A stretch of DNA of 64,000 nt from Distichodus sexfasciatus (lineage: Eukaryota > Chordata > Actinopteri > Characiformes > Distichodontidae), in NCBI GenBank assembly GCA_032718565.1, contig JAVGVS010000022.1, positions 186,001 through 250,000 on the forward strand. The letters run 5' to 3'. Positions 1 to 13,900 of the stretch are shown piece by piece (within the stretch, counting starts at the first letter, position 1; each line of letters opens with the position of its first letter). Below the pieces are notes generated by a model. The model was not told the origin of the DNA. It searched no databases and saw only the letters and a program-made list of their open reading frames with translations. A program made the translations under genes and the position numbers.

Positions 1-433
1 TCTGTCTACTAAAACATTTCAGCTCTGTCTACTTTGTACATGGCTGAGTTGACAATAAACTTTCTAGAATCATGAATCTTAAATTCTGCTGTGGGGACAG
101 AGCCTGGGGCTCATTTCACACCCACTGTTTTAATCATTTTGGCTTTTAATGCGATTTGATGAGCTGAGGCCACACCATTTAACATCACACTTAACCATTC
201 CCCAGAGACACTGGGCTCTATTGTGTTTCTTGAGCGCCCAGAAAGGACCTGTGTTTTCCTCAAATGCACAAAGGATTTGGACTAAGCCTGGCCCTGCCTC
301 GCCATCTGCCATCCCATTCCAGTGACCGACTCCACCTGCAACCTGTTGTCCCCTGACACACTCACACGCAAACACACTTAGGCACGTGCACACTCACACA
401 CACACTAATTGGCTTTGGTGCTGTCTTACTAAC

Positions 434-686
434 AAGCCAAAGCCAAAGCAACTAACAGATAGAAGTAAAGTTTTGCACAAGCCTCGCTCACTAAGAAGAG
501 GTTCCAGAAATCGCTGAAGGTTCTCACTAATACCTCAGCGTTAAATTGTAAATATATCTTTTCTTTATTAAGTTGTCCTCGCCAACGGTTCGTATTCTAA
601 ATGTCAGTGAGGCCATTCAGACGTTTAGCTTTATGGCCCAGCAGGTCAGACACCTGCAATGCAGATTAAGCCTCAGTGCTGTAAAC
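434..686. repeat. Direct repeat, copy 1 of 2
   Basis: About 250 bases similar throughout to 1358-1601 in the same orientation. Shared blocks include GTAAATATATCTTTTCTTT, AAATGTCAG-GAGGCCATTCAGAC and GATTAAGCCTCAG. Identity looks near 75-80 percent by eye. It could be a local duplication or two copies of an unknown transposon. Confidence 0.75.
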
Positions 687-1357
687 ATGGGGCTCTTAAA
701 TATTCTCAGAGTAAAGTAAAAATGTTTATTTCATGTTCTTTTAGATAATCAAAAAAATAATTAAAGAATTTTGAGTTAATTTACACAATGTACATTACTG
801 TTAAAAAATGTACAGCATTTGGTAGATCCAGAGTAACGTCCATTTCCTAACTGCAGGGAGAAACTGGGCGTTTTTATTCAGGGTCTTATGATCACCAACA
901 CAGAGTTTCAGTCACTTAGACCACTATAGATTTGTATATAAATCACTAAATTTTATATCATTTTTGCACGACATCCTTACAATATCAAAAGCTGGAAAAT
1001 TTTGAAATCATAGCTATTTAGAAGCTTTCCAGAACAAACCAGGAAATGCAAACACTTTCGTTTTTGTAAAAATGTAGTCCTTGCTAAAGTAACATTTTAA
1101 GAACGGAAAAAGCCTTTTGGATAAGGTGTGAAACATCTTTAAGCACCTAAAAGATGTCCGGCTGCCTTAAGAAAAGTAACCAACACTCAGTCCTTGGCAA
1201 GATCTCCCTCTCTTTTTCTCTCCCGTGTGGTAATGTGAGTTGCTTCCCCCTCCCCTTCTCCTGATGCACAGGCCCCAGCGGTGAGAGCATTGTGTGATTT
1301 CTGAGTTGCTGCTGCTCGAATACACCAGCCTCCTCGGACTTCACAAACCTCCTCAAG

Positions 1358-1601
1358 AAGCCAAAGCCGAGACAACAAACAATAACGTAAAAGAAGTTTT
1401 ACTGCACAAGTCTCTCACTAAACAGAGACTTCAGAGATGGTCGAAAGGCTTCACTAATACCTCTATCTTAAATCGTAAATATATCTTTTCTTTCTTATCC
1501 AACAGTTTGTACTAAATGTCAGCGAGGCCATTCAGACACGTAGCTTCATGGCCTAGCAGGACATGCACCTGCAATGAAGATTAAGCCTCAGAGGTGTAAA
1601 C
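1358..1601. repeat. Direct repeat, copy 2 of 2
   Basis: Partner of 434-686. It starts at AAGCCAAAGCC and ends at GTAAAC, as copy 1 does. Several small indels separate the two copies, so the duplication is not recent. No coding potential is shared. Confidence 0.75.
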
Positions 1602-1720
1602 ATTCCCCAAAAAATCTATGGACAAAGTTATTTTCTGGATGTATATAAGTTCCTTAAAGATAGACATTTTAAACAATTTTAACTTGAGTTCATGGCTCTG
1701 AAAGCACTGTCCTTCCAGAG

Positions 1721-1743
1721 CTGTTGCTGCTGCTGCTGCTGCT
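1721..1743. repeat. CTG/CAG microsatellite
   Basis: An interrupted run of CTG units sits about 40 bases downstream (gene sense) of the e59 donor. On the gene strand it reads CAG/AGC. A read-through would encode an alanine run. Confidence 0.8.
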
Positions 1744-1784
1744 CGGACGCCAACTTGTTTTCCCTCTCTTTTTCCACCACTCAC

Positions 1785-1940
1785 CTTCAGACAAAGTTCT
1801 CCCCACTGGCTTCGGAGTTCCTCCACCTGTCCCTGCAGCAGCGCCGCATCAGTGGGCAGCACGTACTGCGACACGTCGGCCTTCATGGTGCTTAGCTCCT
1901 TCAATCCTCCTGCCCAAACTGCCAGAGAGTCCTCACACTC
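1785..1940 (-). CDS. syne2: syne2 exon e59, spectrin repeat
   Basis: 52 codons, phase 0 at both ends. Acceptor gtgttatgcag|GAGTGT, donor CTGAAG|GTGAGT. It encodes ECEDSLAVWAGGLKELSTMK and later QVEELRSQWGELCLK. This aligns with remembered human SYNE2 residues SLASW-LKELQTMKAD and HRQWEDLCLRV, in the C-terminal part of the rod. Last exon seen in the window. Confidence 0.9.
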
Positions 1941-4900
1941 CTGCATAACACAGCAGCCAACATCCGAGTCAAACCTGCCTCTCTCTTCTTCTTCCCTCGC
2001 ACTCTTCTGCTCTCTCTCTCTCTCTCTCTCTCTCACTCACTTGCTTGGTCTCCCTGCTGAAAGCCGGCAGGATTAAGGCCTGCTAGCTGGCAGGGGGAGG
2101 TAATGAGGCGAGAGGGAGGGGGAGGGGGTAGAACGAAATGGGGGAGTTTGACGGGGGCAGGGGAATAGGGAGGGGAGGATCACAGACCCATAATGGCCCA
2201 GTAGGGGAGGTGGAGGAGAGCCCCCAACCGTTGGGGCTTACACCGGTTTCGTGGGCCGTTACAGATTTCAGTTTTTCCCCTGCGGATAGATAGTGACTTA
2301 CTCCTCCTTTCCTTTAAGCCTTGATCTAGCGAAATGAGATTAGAGACCTTATTCATTTGGGGAAAAATGCACTGAGGTGATAACAGGTTCATACAATACC
2401 CAAAAAAACTCAATCAAATCAGCCGCATTTGGAACGTGTTAATGGCTGTTAGATGACTTCAACGTTGAGAGGGACACAATGAGAAACCATCACATTGTTG
2501 ATCAGGGTTGAGTCGGAGAATTCTTGCAGTTTTTCAGTGACAATGAAAAATAATACAAAAGACACAAGTACAAAAGACACAAGCACCTTGTAGAAGTTCT
2601 CCTGGAGCTCTGCACTGTCCGGTGCTGACTGCAAAATTCTGGCTGTGATCTCTCTCAGTCTGAGCGCACTGTCAGAGAGTCCGACCTCACAGCTATTCCA
2701 GTTCTGCAGCAAAGATGGAGAAATCACATTATTGTGGACGAGTCTCATTCAATAAATCTGTTCTTAAAACCCACAGTTTTCATGAAGAACCTGATATTCA
2801 CCAGTGTTTTCTTATTTAAGATTTATTCCTAGCTAGCAACAGAAACTACGACTGCTGAAGAGCACTCTTATGCAAATTTTATTGGATGTTTGTGCAAACC
2901 AGTAGTTTTTTTGGGTTTTCTCCAGTTCTACAACTAGTTTAATGTCTTAACTTTCTTAAAGACAAATAAGTAAAATGTAAAGACAATATTGATGAATAAG
3001 GTTCAATATTACATTGTGCTTATGAAAAGGTTCTGGTTGTATATTAGAAATAAAATGACTGTTACAGAACGGTTTTCCAAAAGTCAAAAACTTTCATATG
3101 CACCTGTGGAATCCCCCTACTGACCTGGGTCACATGAGGGCCGGGTTTGTTTTGGGTGCCCCTGTATGTTCCCTGTGTTATCTCAGACCTGATCCTGCTA
3201 TTGAGATGAGGAATTTCCTATTCACCAAGTGCATCGTGAATTGTTTGGGCTCGACTGCGGTCCATCGCTGTTGTGTGCCTCTGTGACGCTATGACAACCG
3301 GGGCGATCCCCCTCATCTGCTACTTTTTTTTGTCAGGCAGCCAACACAAGTGAGGTCATCCTTCCCACAATGCATTGTCCCAAACAGGACAGCCAATAGG
3401 AAGAGTCTATATGTGGGCAGCACAGCATGGTGGTAACCATCAAAGTAGGTGTCTAATGATCAACACATCAATTCACTGATCAACAAGCATCAATCTAAGA
3501 TATGAATGGAAGCGATGGTGTGAAATCAGCACACAATATTGTCACATAACGATCGCTGGCTCCTGAATTAAAAGAAACGACATTTTTTTATTTATTACTC
3601 AAATAACATAAACTCAAAATAATAACTCAAATAAATAACTCAAAAATTATTTGTTTAAACACAGTTTTGTAATTTCGTGACGCTCCCTAATCCTGTGGCG
3701 CTAAAACCATCAGGAACACGGAGATTGTGAGCGAGAGCTGGTGTTGATAAGGAAATTAAACAGTATAATCGCGTAATTTGCTTTTGGGGTTCTAGTTGTG
3801 TTGTGTTGCTTGTTCTGCTCATTGTCATATCAACTGAGCATGTGCGCATATGCAAACATAGAAACACCTACAACTCAACTGAACAGGGATGCGTTTCCCA
3901 AAAACACAACTACATTAGCAACACTATGTTAGTTGCTAACGTACACCATATTAGCTATGCTTTTGGGAAACGCACCCCAGATCGGCTCCACAGATTGGCC
4001 CAATGCCGTCTCTACTGAAAAACTAATGTATTGTGATGAAACTTTGCGTCCTTAAAGCAGAACTATCAAAGCCACGCTTGTGACTGTGAGAAAAAACTCT
4101 TGGGAAACAAAAAAAGTCTTGGGAAACATCCACAGCTTAGAGGAACTAATGCAATGTTTACAGTAGGACATGGTCAAAGTTCAATATACTACTGACAGCT
4201 TGGGACCTACAGGGTCCAGACACACCAAACAGGATTACTGTAATCTGCACCAGGCCTCTAATCTTAACATGCCACAAATTACCACACCATTCCTCTGCAT
4301 CCTAACACACTAAATATATTATAATGTGCTTTAATATAATTACAAATGTTTCCACTCGGGGAAGGACTTTTATTTTCTACCCATATTAGAAATCATCAAG
4401 GGTTTAGGGATCACTTTTAGTCGTCCACTTTCATTCAGTACCTTATTCTGAATTTATTCTTAACTTTTTTGCCGACGCTTCTAAACGACTTTACTGTCTT
4501 GTATAATCAGACAAATCAGATTTAAAATAAGCAGAAATCGTAATCTACCTTCATATGATCCTATATGACCTGATTGATGGTGCTCTTTTAAGTTAACGCA
4601 GAGGCCCTATTAATGTGGAGAAAAAATACACTGCGACATTCGGGTGACGGCAGATTTCTGCAATTCACGAAAATAAAAAAGTTGTATTGACTCTCTGTAA
4701 TAACAGTCATGTCATCTCTAAACGTCACCCCAATTTCACATTTGAAAAATGTCGAGATTCCCGCGCGTGTTAGCTTCCCTTTAGCGCTTCATAAATCTGC
4801 CTTTTCTACCAGAGAGACAGGACCCAGCTGCCTCATATGTGGAACAGGGCAAGATTATCTCCAGTTTACCATCAGATGTCTGCTACACACCGCAGCGGAG

Positions 4901-7900
4901 AAATGCTTTAAAATTGAGTATGTAGGTCAACGGCAGCTAAACGAATGCACCATGTACGCCATTAGCTCGCTATGCTCATCTTTCTAGTGAACAAAGCACT
5001 CAGTGTGCTGGTGATGAGTGTCTGCACAGGATGAGATGCCACCAATGTCAAGGTCGATGAAAATCAAAACATATTTTTTACTCTGAGAAGGTTCTGATGT
5101 GATTGGTGTGACTGCACTATTAAGATTCAGACTTCATGTTGAAATCCTCACACTGTACACACCTCCTATAATTTACACAACCATGTTATCATGTATTATA
5201 CTTAATCATACAGCACGCACAACATAATGTGCGCAGAAATTAAAGGAACCAATCCAAGGTTTGTCTTCTGCTGTATTCATTAAACATTTTAACACGTCCA
5301 GAACTAACAGTCCAGCTATAAAGTCTTCTTAACCGCTGCTTAAAGCAAAACCTAATAACAAGGAGTCACGTTTACTGTATTTATGAATATATACATACTA
5401 TCTTTTCAGATATTTATTATTATCACTACTGCATATTTTTACAGGGCATAACTATTTATTGGATTTGATTTATTGTATCTAAATGTACCTGGTTGCTATG
5501 ACAGCTTAATTTTCCTACAGGGATTACTAAAATGTTCTTTCTTTTTATATATATATTTATATATCTAGCTCTTTATCCATCCATCCATATTGCACACTTT
5601 GGAAACACGTACACATGACACTACAGCTTACAATTAATTGAATACAATTTAATAAAAATTCTGAATCTTATGTACTAAATAGGGGTGGTGCGGTGGTTAG
5701 CACTACTGCCTCACAGCATGAAGGTCCTGGGTTCAATGCCCAGATCAGCCGCAGGGCCATTCTGTGCGGAGTTTGCATGCTCTCCCAGTGCTCGCGTGGG
5801 TTTCTGCTGGAGGTTTCCTCCCACGGTCCAGAAGCATGCACTATAGGTTAATTTGCCCCGTAAGGTCTGAGTAAGAGTATGATTGCTTAAGTGTGTGTGG
5901 CCTGCCGTGTGTCGGTGCTTGCCCAGGGTTGGTCCCCGCCTTGTGCCCGTAGTTCCTGGGATAGACTCCAGTCCCTCCGCGAGCCCGGTTGGGATTAATC
6001 GGTTCAGAAAATGAATGAATGAATGTACTAAATATTAAATATTTCCTAGAAGCAACAGCAATGCAATTTCTTGTGCACTAACCAAAAAAATATGGCAAGA
6101 TCCAGTATTTCTACATATCTACAATCCAGTGTACTTCAGAAATCCTTCCCTAAGCATGCTCACGTACCATGAGAACTGTTTCTGTAAGAGCCTTCCTCTT
6201 CTTCAGCAGCTCTCGACTCTGCTCCCAGGCTTCCTGCAAAGCCACCAGCTCGACATGCAGCTCAGCCTGCGTCTGCGCATCCGCCAGGAGAGAGATCTGT
6301 CTGCCTGCTTGCACCGTTCCAGTGTAAAGGTGCTCATGAGAGGTTAGCTGCCCCTGAGCTTTCTGGGGGAGACAAATTTGCAGATGCTGCATCATGTTGT
6401 TGAGGGAAACTCAGTTTGGTCCAGCCATGAAGATTAACCAACAAAATTAACATTAAGTCTGCAAAAAACAGGCTGTTTTGCTATTCATGTTGATTTTAAG
6501 AAGGAAATACGTAGATTTTTAGTTAAAGGAAGGAAAACTAATCAGTGTTGGGGAGTAGCTTACAAACATTAGTGGTGTTACCTAAGTATATATTTACTAG
6601 CTTATCAGCAGCAAAGGTACTTGGAAAATGCTGTATTTTTAAAAGTAAGTTTTAGCAAATACAGCAATATAGTGTGGCAAAATCTTTACAAAAGCTGTAT
6701 TTTTTTCTCTCTCTTTACAAAGACGGGTATTTTCAATGATCAAGTGTTGAATTTGCAGAAGTGATATCTGCTACAGCCTATAGGTCACTGCATCACGGTG
6801 CACTCTTGGCAGCTGCGAGCTAGAGTCAGAGGAGGCAGTTTACCTTGGCAGAGATGGAAGCAAAAATCTGTGGTCGTGAAATGACTTTGATGTAGTTAGT
6901 TAGCAATGTTTTTTCTGTAGCTTGTAGTTTATCTAACTACTATATTAGAAAAGTGGCTATGCTAACAAGTAGCTAAGCTACTTTTAGCTTGAAACTCTAC
7001 CGTTTAGAAACTCTACTCGCTTGCTCAACCCTGCTATTGATTACATTTTTCCTCATTCTTCTAGGGTCTTACTTCATAGTCATGAATGGAGTTTTGTAGC
7101 TGCTGAAGGCTGCAAACTGCCAGGCCAGCAGGGGGCAGGAGAGGCTCCAAGTCTCCAAGAATCTTCCAGATCTTTTTCCGTCCAATACAGTAGAGTGTCC
7201 ACTGTTCAGTCAGCCTTTCCAAACCACTGCTGCGCTGCTCGACCCTGCGCAATGTTTCCTGCCAGCGCTGCTTCAGCTGTGTCAGCCGCATGATCAGATC
7301 TCGCCTGGACATTAGACAAAACAAGATCAGAACCTCGGTGTCAGTATACGGCATACAGCTCCAAAAAAGCAGGTTTAGGTTGATTAGCTGTGTTTAGGTT
7401 GTTTGTTTCTCTCTGTCTGTATTTAAACGAAAGTTCTAGAACATATGGTGTGTGCAAAATGACTGCTGCTGTTCTATGGGATTTCTTAAGTGTTTGCTGT
7501 GTCCAATCTCAGGTGTAAAGAACCGCGAGTTGGAGAAAAATGCTATATAAATGTTATAAAAATAATCATAAACATTCACCTGTTGCCCCTTAATTCATTC
7601 ACCTCTATAAAGTGTTTGGGTTTTCTTGAAAAGTCTAAATATATCTAACGCTCATTTGTGAAACAGTGAACAATAAAGCAACAGAATGAGGAAAAATTGT
7701 GTCCCCATTTCTATGCTCGAGTGTTTTATTTTCTGAGCGCAAGTCATTTTGTTTCGGAGCTGCACTCCCGCATGTTTGAGTTATGGATCCCACTGGACTG
7801 CTCTATCAGGGCCTGGAAAAGACGCAGCTGGAAAATCACTACTTTAATTGCTTCAGATCACTTCCCCTTCTAGACATGTTGCCTGATGCATTCGGGACCA

Positions 7901-10900
7901 AGATGTAGTAAAGTCCAGACTTTATAAGACAAGAACAGAGTAGACTGGGGCTCTCGTGTGTGTGTCAGCTCATCTCAATGATTCTTCCTATTTTCAACAA
8001 GGAGGTTTTGAAAGGTTCGGATTCAGGGTAATGTAGAGCTGCTCTCTGACTTGGGATGCGTTTGGGTTGCGATCCATGGGTTGAGAAAGCACTGATATAC
8101 TATATACTAGACGGGCAATTCATGAAGAAACTATATGATTTCTGTGTGCTAGAAGAAGATAAAGGGTGTAATAGTTATGAAACGACAAAGGTAGAACGTA
8201 AAAGGACAGTTCTCCTTAATGTAGATGCCCCCTCTGTGGCCAAAACAGTGAATGAGCACCTTAATAGTGATGCCTCCTGTGGCCAAAACAGGAAATGACA
8301 ACCTTAATGGTGGTCAGAATTACCTGCCCTCTATCTGCCCTTTCTCCAGAAGCCTTAAACCATCTCTAACCACAGCATCCAGAAGCTGCTGGCCAATGAG
8401 CACCTCCATCTTCAGCTTCTAAAGAGATACAGGACAGATTCAGGGCAGATGGTGGAATATACTCGTGAATAAAGTGGTAAATGCAAATGCCACAAGGATG
8501 AGGAAAGAGAGAGGAAGGTGAAGATTGTGATTAACCTGGTGTGCGGAAAGCTGTTGTTTTGTAGAGGATTCAGTCCCTGAAATGTCACAGGACAAACCGG
8601 ACTCCAATTTCTCCAGCAGAGCCGTCCACGCCTGGCACTTCTGCTGGAAGGTCTGAGAACACAACTGCTCGATATACAAGCATCTAACAGAAGAACCACA
8701 AATACGCAGTCACGCAGTGTTTCCCCACAGGACTTGCAGGCAGAATGTAACAAAAATCTGGCATGATCGGGGAACAGGGGCTTAAACGCAACATCGGTGC
8801 AACACACACCTGTGTCTGTCCATGGCTCGAGAGAACGTTTGAATCCACTGGGTGTTGAGGACTCGCAAACGCTCAACCTCGCAGTCCCTGAGAGGGAGCC
8901 TGGGACTTCGCCCATTCAGAGCTCCGAGGTCAGGGGTCGATGCACTCAGCTCCAACAGACCCATCTTACGGGGCACAAAGGGTGAGCGATAGAGAGATGG
9001 AGAGAGAGAGTGTAAGTAGTGCTGATAAGGGTTTGTTATTTATTTTTGTCAGAACAAGGTCCGGTAACTGTTCTGAAAGTGGGAAGGCAGAAGCGTGATG
9101 TGTCCGCTCTGTTTAACCGCCATACGTCCCGCATACTAACATTTTTAGTAGGGGTCGGATACAGACGAAAACAAGGAGTCTTGGAGAGGCAAGTATTAAA
9201 TATTAGGGATGCACAATGATATCGGAATCACATCGGAGTCGGTCGGTAATTGCTTTTTTAAGTAATCGGCATCGGACAGATGCTTAGATTTGCCACATAT
9301 TTCCAGCCGATATTTGATGACGCGTTTATTGTACGCCGGAAAGGTAGTGCTTACCAGGGGCACAAGGCATGTCCAAAATTCAAGATCGGATTTTATACGG
9401 CCCATAAATTCTGAGCACGCAGTGGAACGTTCGCAAGCAAAATATTTTGTCGCACTTACTCTCACATGGGCTGTGTCCCGAGCCGCACTTAATAGTATGG
9501 TAGATAAGGGCTTATCATACTTTTTTATGAGGTGGTATGCATCTCAGAAATAGCCGGGGTTGTAGCTTAACGGCTCTCTGCACACTAGGTAGTGCACACA
9601 GAGTGTCACACGCCCCCTATTTGACTTGGTACACCACATAGGGCGGAAAGTGACTTTTTCTTCAAATTTTGTGTACTACGCTCAAAATGCTCCGCCTTCG
9701 CTCCACTCTGCTTTCACGCTCACTTGACTTGGCGCTGTTAGAAATGTCAGAGTTATGGCGTTATTTCTGTGCCAAAATTCTGAGCGTGCAGTGAAACTTT
9801 GGCGAACACGTAATATCTTTACGCGCTCTTGTTCGACTCTGCCTTCCCGATTTATCAGCATCGGTATCAGCAACGGCAGATATAAGCATGAAAAACGTCA
9901 GATATCGGCATCAGCCAATAATTCCTACATCGTGCATCCCTATTAAACATATTTAAGTTGATTTGCTTCATTGCTAGGAAGTCTTAAGGCGTGTTTTGCA
10001 CTAGAGATGAACCGATCCAACTTCTTCAATTCGATGCACAGTGTGGTACATGTTGTATATATTTAAATCCAAAAAGACCAAACCAAATCTATTGCTGAAT
10101 TTATGCAACATATACTATACGTACAAAATGTTGTCTACATACTGCAAGCCGGTTCGACAAAGTCTGAGCTCAAACAACTAGCAAATCAGTCACCTTCAGG
10201 CATTCTATGTCTGCCGCTGGAGATGCCATTAAGCTTTCAAAGGTTTTCTGCTGCTTCTCTAGTGATTCCAGGTCAGCAGTGAATCTGAGTCCTTCTTCCA
10301 GCTGGTCCTAAGAAACACACATATACACATTACAATGCTTCGCTTTGCTTTCTTAAAGGAGCATTCACCGAGGTAAGACAAAAAATACAGATTTATGTTT
10401 CCTTTGTAAATTTGACATGGTAAAACACCTGTAACTGCACTCGTCTTCTTGCCAACACCTGACCCAGATGCAGGAGGTCACGTGACACCATTCTGGTCTC
10501 TGATTGGATAAGAGGTGCTGTCTGGGACTCCATCTGTGCGACGAGGAGCTTTGAGGCCACCAACACTTCATTCACAGCACTCTGCAAGGGCTCTACTGCC
10601 TCTTCCAAAACCTGGCAAGAGAAGCAAGGTGTAAAACATGAAAATTAGGGGAGTGCGAGAGGGGTGAGGAGATGAGACAGGGAGCGAGGAAAGAGGGGAA
10701 AAAAGACAGGAAGGGAGAAAAATCTGAACTGATAATGGTTTGTTACATTAATTTTTCTCAGATCTGCAGGAAAAGGAAAATGCTGTTGCTTTTTTAATAA
10801 GACATCTGTAAAGAAAAAAATATGTATTCTTTTCAGTACATTTAACGCCCTTCTTCCGACCGTGTCCGCTTCAAAACCTTGCTGACTCACTAGTCTGCTT

Positions 10901-13900
10901 ATTTATTGTAGTCGTATTTAAATGGTACCTTTCCTCATTAAGAACGATGAGACATTTTTCCAACGGGACTGATGTTCGTCATGACGATTCCCTGAATTCA
11001 ATTCTTAGAGAAATAAAACAAAATTTTTTGGTCGTCCAAAACAACATTAAACTAATATCCCTCCCTTTCGGAAAGAGCAAGAGCGTATCATGCCGGCTCA
11101 GAATAAGAGCATGAGCACTTGCTGGTATTTTTAGTGCAGTGAGCAATGCTATGCTTAAGTGCCGAACTCAATGTTCCTCCAGCATCAAAGGCACAACAGG
11201 AACAATGCACCTTATCCTTAAAAAGTAGATTAGCCTTTTAAAGTTCTGAAAACTATCTGAAAACTATCAAATTTTCACATCGTGAATATCATTAAATTAT
11301 ATGCTTTAGCTCTTTAGAGCAGAACTTATGGCTACGTGACTTTGTCATTGTAATTTCATGCGTTGAAATATGTGTGGAACAGATTAGATTTGCTAGCGTT
11401 AATGTTGTTTTAGAATCAGAAAACCAAATCAGGTCTTAAACGTGTTCACTTTCTGATTTTCTGAGTGAAGTCCGATGAATAAAAGGTACATGGACTGTCC
11501 AGCATCTACAGCGAGCGATTTCAGTGAGTCATTGTCAACACAACAGACAGTATATTTATCCCATCTGTGAAGAAGCAGAATGCAGCCTTGGCAGCTGCCG
11601 GGGAGCAGTGCTTGGGGATGGTACCCTGCTCATGAGCACCTCAATGGTACCTTTACCGACCCGCGAGCTTCCGATCACGGGGTCAACTGCTTAACCATTA
11701 AACTATCAAGTGACATTCACTTCTTGCGCAGTCTTTCAGCATCTTGATAATGATAAGTTAATAAAGAGGTTCAGGGAATGAATGTTAAAAGATCTTTAAT
11801 TAGCATTTAACGTAAATGTTGGTCACAGTAGTTATTGGTACATCTCCAAAATGAGAATCTTGTAAACAATGTGCCAGTTTTCTGTGCCCAGGTCAATCAC
11901 TCACAGTAACGCTGCGAATCTGGTTCTGTATCAGCTCCATGCCCAGCTCCTGTGTGTTCCCGAGCGCTCGAAATTGCTCCCAGTGATGACTCAAACGCAC
12001 GGAACAGTCCTCATACAGCCGCCTGTACTCCTGCCAGAGATGCAGCGCTGTCCGGGCCCTCTCAAGCTCAGACCCCACCTCCTGGACCACCAACTTCCAC
12101 CTGACACACACACACACACACATACACACATTAGAGCAGTCCAGAAGCCGCAAATGCACCATGAAGAAAAGCGGCTGAATCCCATTTCACCCTCGGCCCT
12201 ACCCCTCTGCTTTGCGCACTCGCGTGTAGAGGTAGGGCGTCCCATTTCATTTCTCATTTAGACAGAGGGTTGGGGGAAGCAGAAGGGTTAACTACTCCTT
12301 CATACCGAAATGTTTCACCCCAAACGGAGGGGTAGTAAATATTTCCCAGAATGCCTCACCAACTATCAGCAACATGGCTGCGGAACGGAAAGAGACGAGA
12401 AAGACATACGAATGTACGTAATTTCTATGTTAATAAACAAATGCAAACATTTTTCAGCATTATGGCTGTATTCCTCATAAAGGCCACAGAATAAAATCGC
12501 TAGTGTGGTGTCGCTCGCTATAATACATTTCCGCTTTGCTGCAGACAAATAAAAAAAAAATGCCAACAACGCACACGATGGAAATAATGACCACCAACGA
12601 CAGCATGTTAAACATCCAGCAAAAACATTCACCAGAGACTAATGATGACGTATCATGTTGTTGAAGGTGTGTCCCACTTCATGTGAGTAGATTTCACCCC
12701 TGACTTCAAACAAAAGGTGCTCAAAAATTTATTATAAAACAAAATATTGCCAAAAACTGACCGCGTTCTCTCCCGGTCCAGGCGCTCAGACAGCAAAAGG
12801 GCAGCAGTGGGATGGATTCTGTCTTTCAGGTGTGAGTACAGAGTGGATAAATTTGCCCAGGGCACCTCAGCTCTCTCCAGCTCTACTGAAAGTTCCTGTG
12901 GAGAAGAGAACCATGTCAACATCTCATCAACTTTTAGTTGAGGTGATTTTAGAATTTTTCTCCATTTTTATGATATGATCCGTCTGGTAATCGGTGTTGG
13001 AGAGCAGTTAACCAAAATTAGCAATGCTAAGCAACATTTTCAGAAGCTTATTAGCAGCGAAGCTGCTGTTAAAATGCGGCCGACAAACACTGACATGTTT
13101 TTCACAAACAGCGATGTTGTGCAACAAAATACTACAACCAACTAGCAGGTGTTTCTGATTGGTGTTGAATCAGCAGAAGCGGCATCTGATAGGCTACTGT
13201 GCCCACACATCCGTTGCGTTAGAGCGCACTCTTGGCAGCTATGAGACAGATTTTGGAGGATGGACTCCACCTTGGCGAAAATGGCAGTAAGAAAAAGCTT
13301 GGACGTAGTTAGCGACTTTTACTCATGAGAAGCTCAGGTAGCTTCCCCAACGCTGTCAGTAATACGGCTATGTTCTCACCTGGACTTCTTTTACATGTTC
13401 TTCGCTCTGTTGGAGTGAAAACAGGGGACGTTTGCTGTCTTCAAGCTTATAGCCAAGGCAGGCAGTCTGCAGAGCTGCTTTCTCCAGTGTTGAGTCAAAC
13501 TGAGCCCACTTCTCCTTCAGCATGGATAGAGAAGTATGAGCAGTGCAGATCTGGAAGAGGACAGAGCAATTTGCAACAAGATTTAGAAACATTTAACCAT
13601 GGAAAGGTATTTTAAAACGTTTCAGGTTTTGTTGTTCATCAATAAAAGCCAATATTTGGGGTTTTCGAACTGAAAAACACAATATAAATGTCCAGGATGT
13701 TGAAATGCGGTTTGGGAAAACAGAAGTGCCAACTGCCCCTTGTCTTGCCCCTTAAGTCAACCTAAAATCAAATAACTTCCATTTGTTGTAGGCTTTTAAA
13801 ATAAAATGACATCAAACCAAAAAAACAGGGAAATTTGCCTTTTCATTCGGATCTGAAAGCCGACATTTTAGTTTTGGTTTGAGCTGCAGCATCAGTGATC

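Larger units (their letters stand above)
1..1784. other. Intron sequence 3' of exon e59
   Basis: No further nesprin exon is recognisable here; the next conserved spectrin helix must lie before base 1. The stretch holds a diverged direct duplication (434-686 and 1358-1601) and a CTG repeat at 1721-1743. The rest is AT-rich, with nothing I recognise. Confidence 0.6.
2936..5670. other. Intron between e57 and e58, left part
   Basis: No exon is supported. The stretch includes the old transposon copy at 3580-4015 with its nested palindrome. The remainder is AT-rich, with short plus-strand ORFs that look random. Confidence 0.6.

Noticed and set aside
130..393. Minus-strand ORF as a further nesprin exon
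   Set aside because: The next human helices after the e59 repeat are strongly conserved, and nothing like them appears. Splice signals do not frame it.
1581..2036. Single 151-codon exon starting MRERERERE
   Set aside because: The Arg-Glu run is the (CT)n microsatellite and the Ala run is the CTG repeat. Both lie in introns flanking e59.
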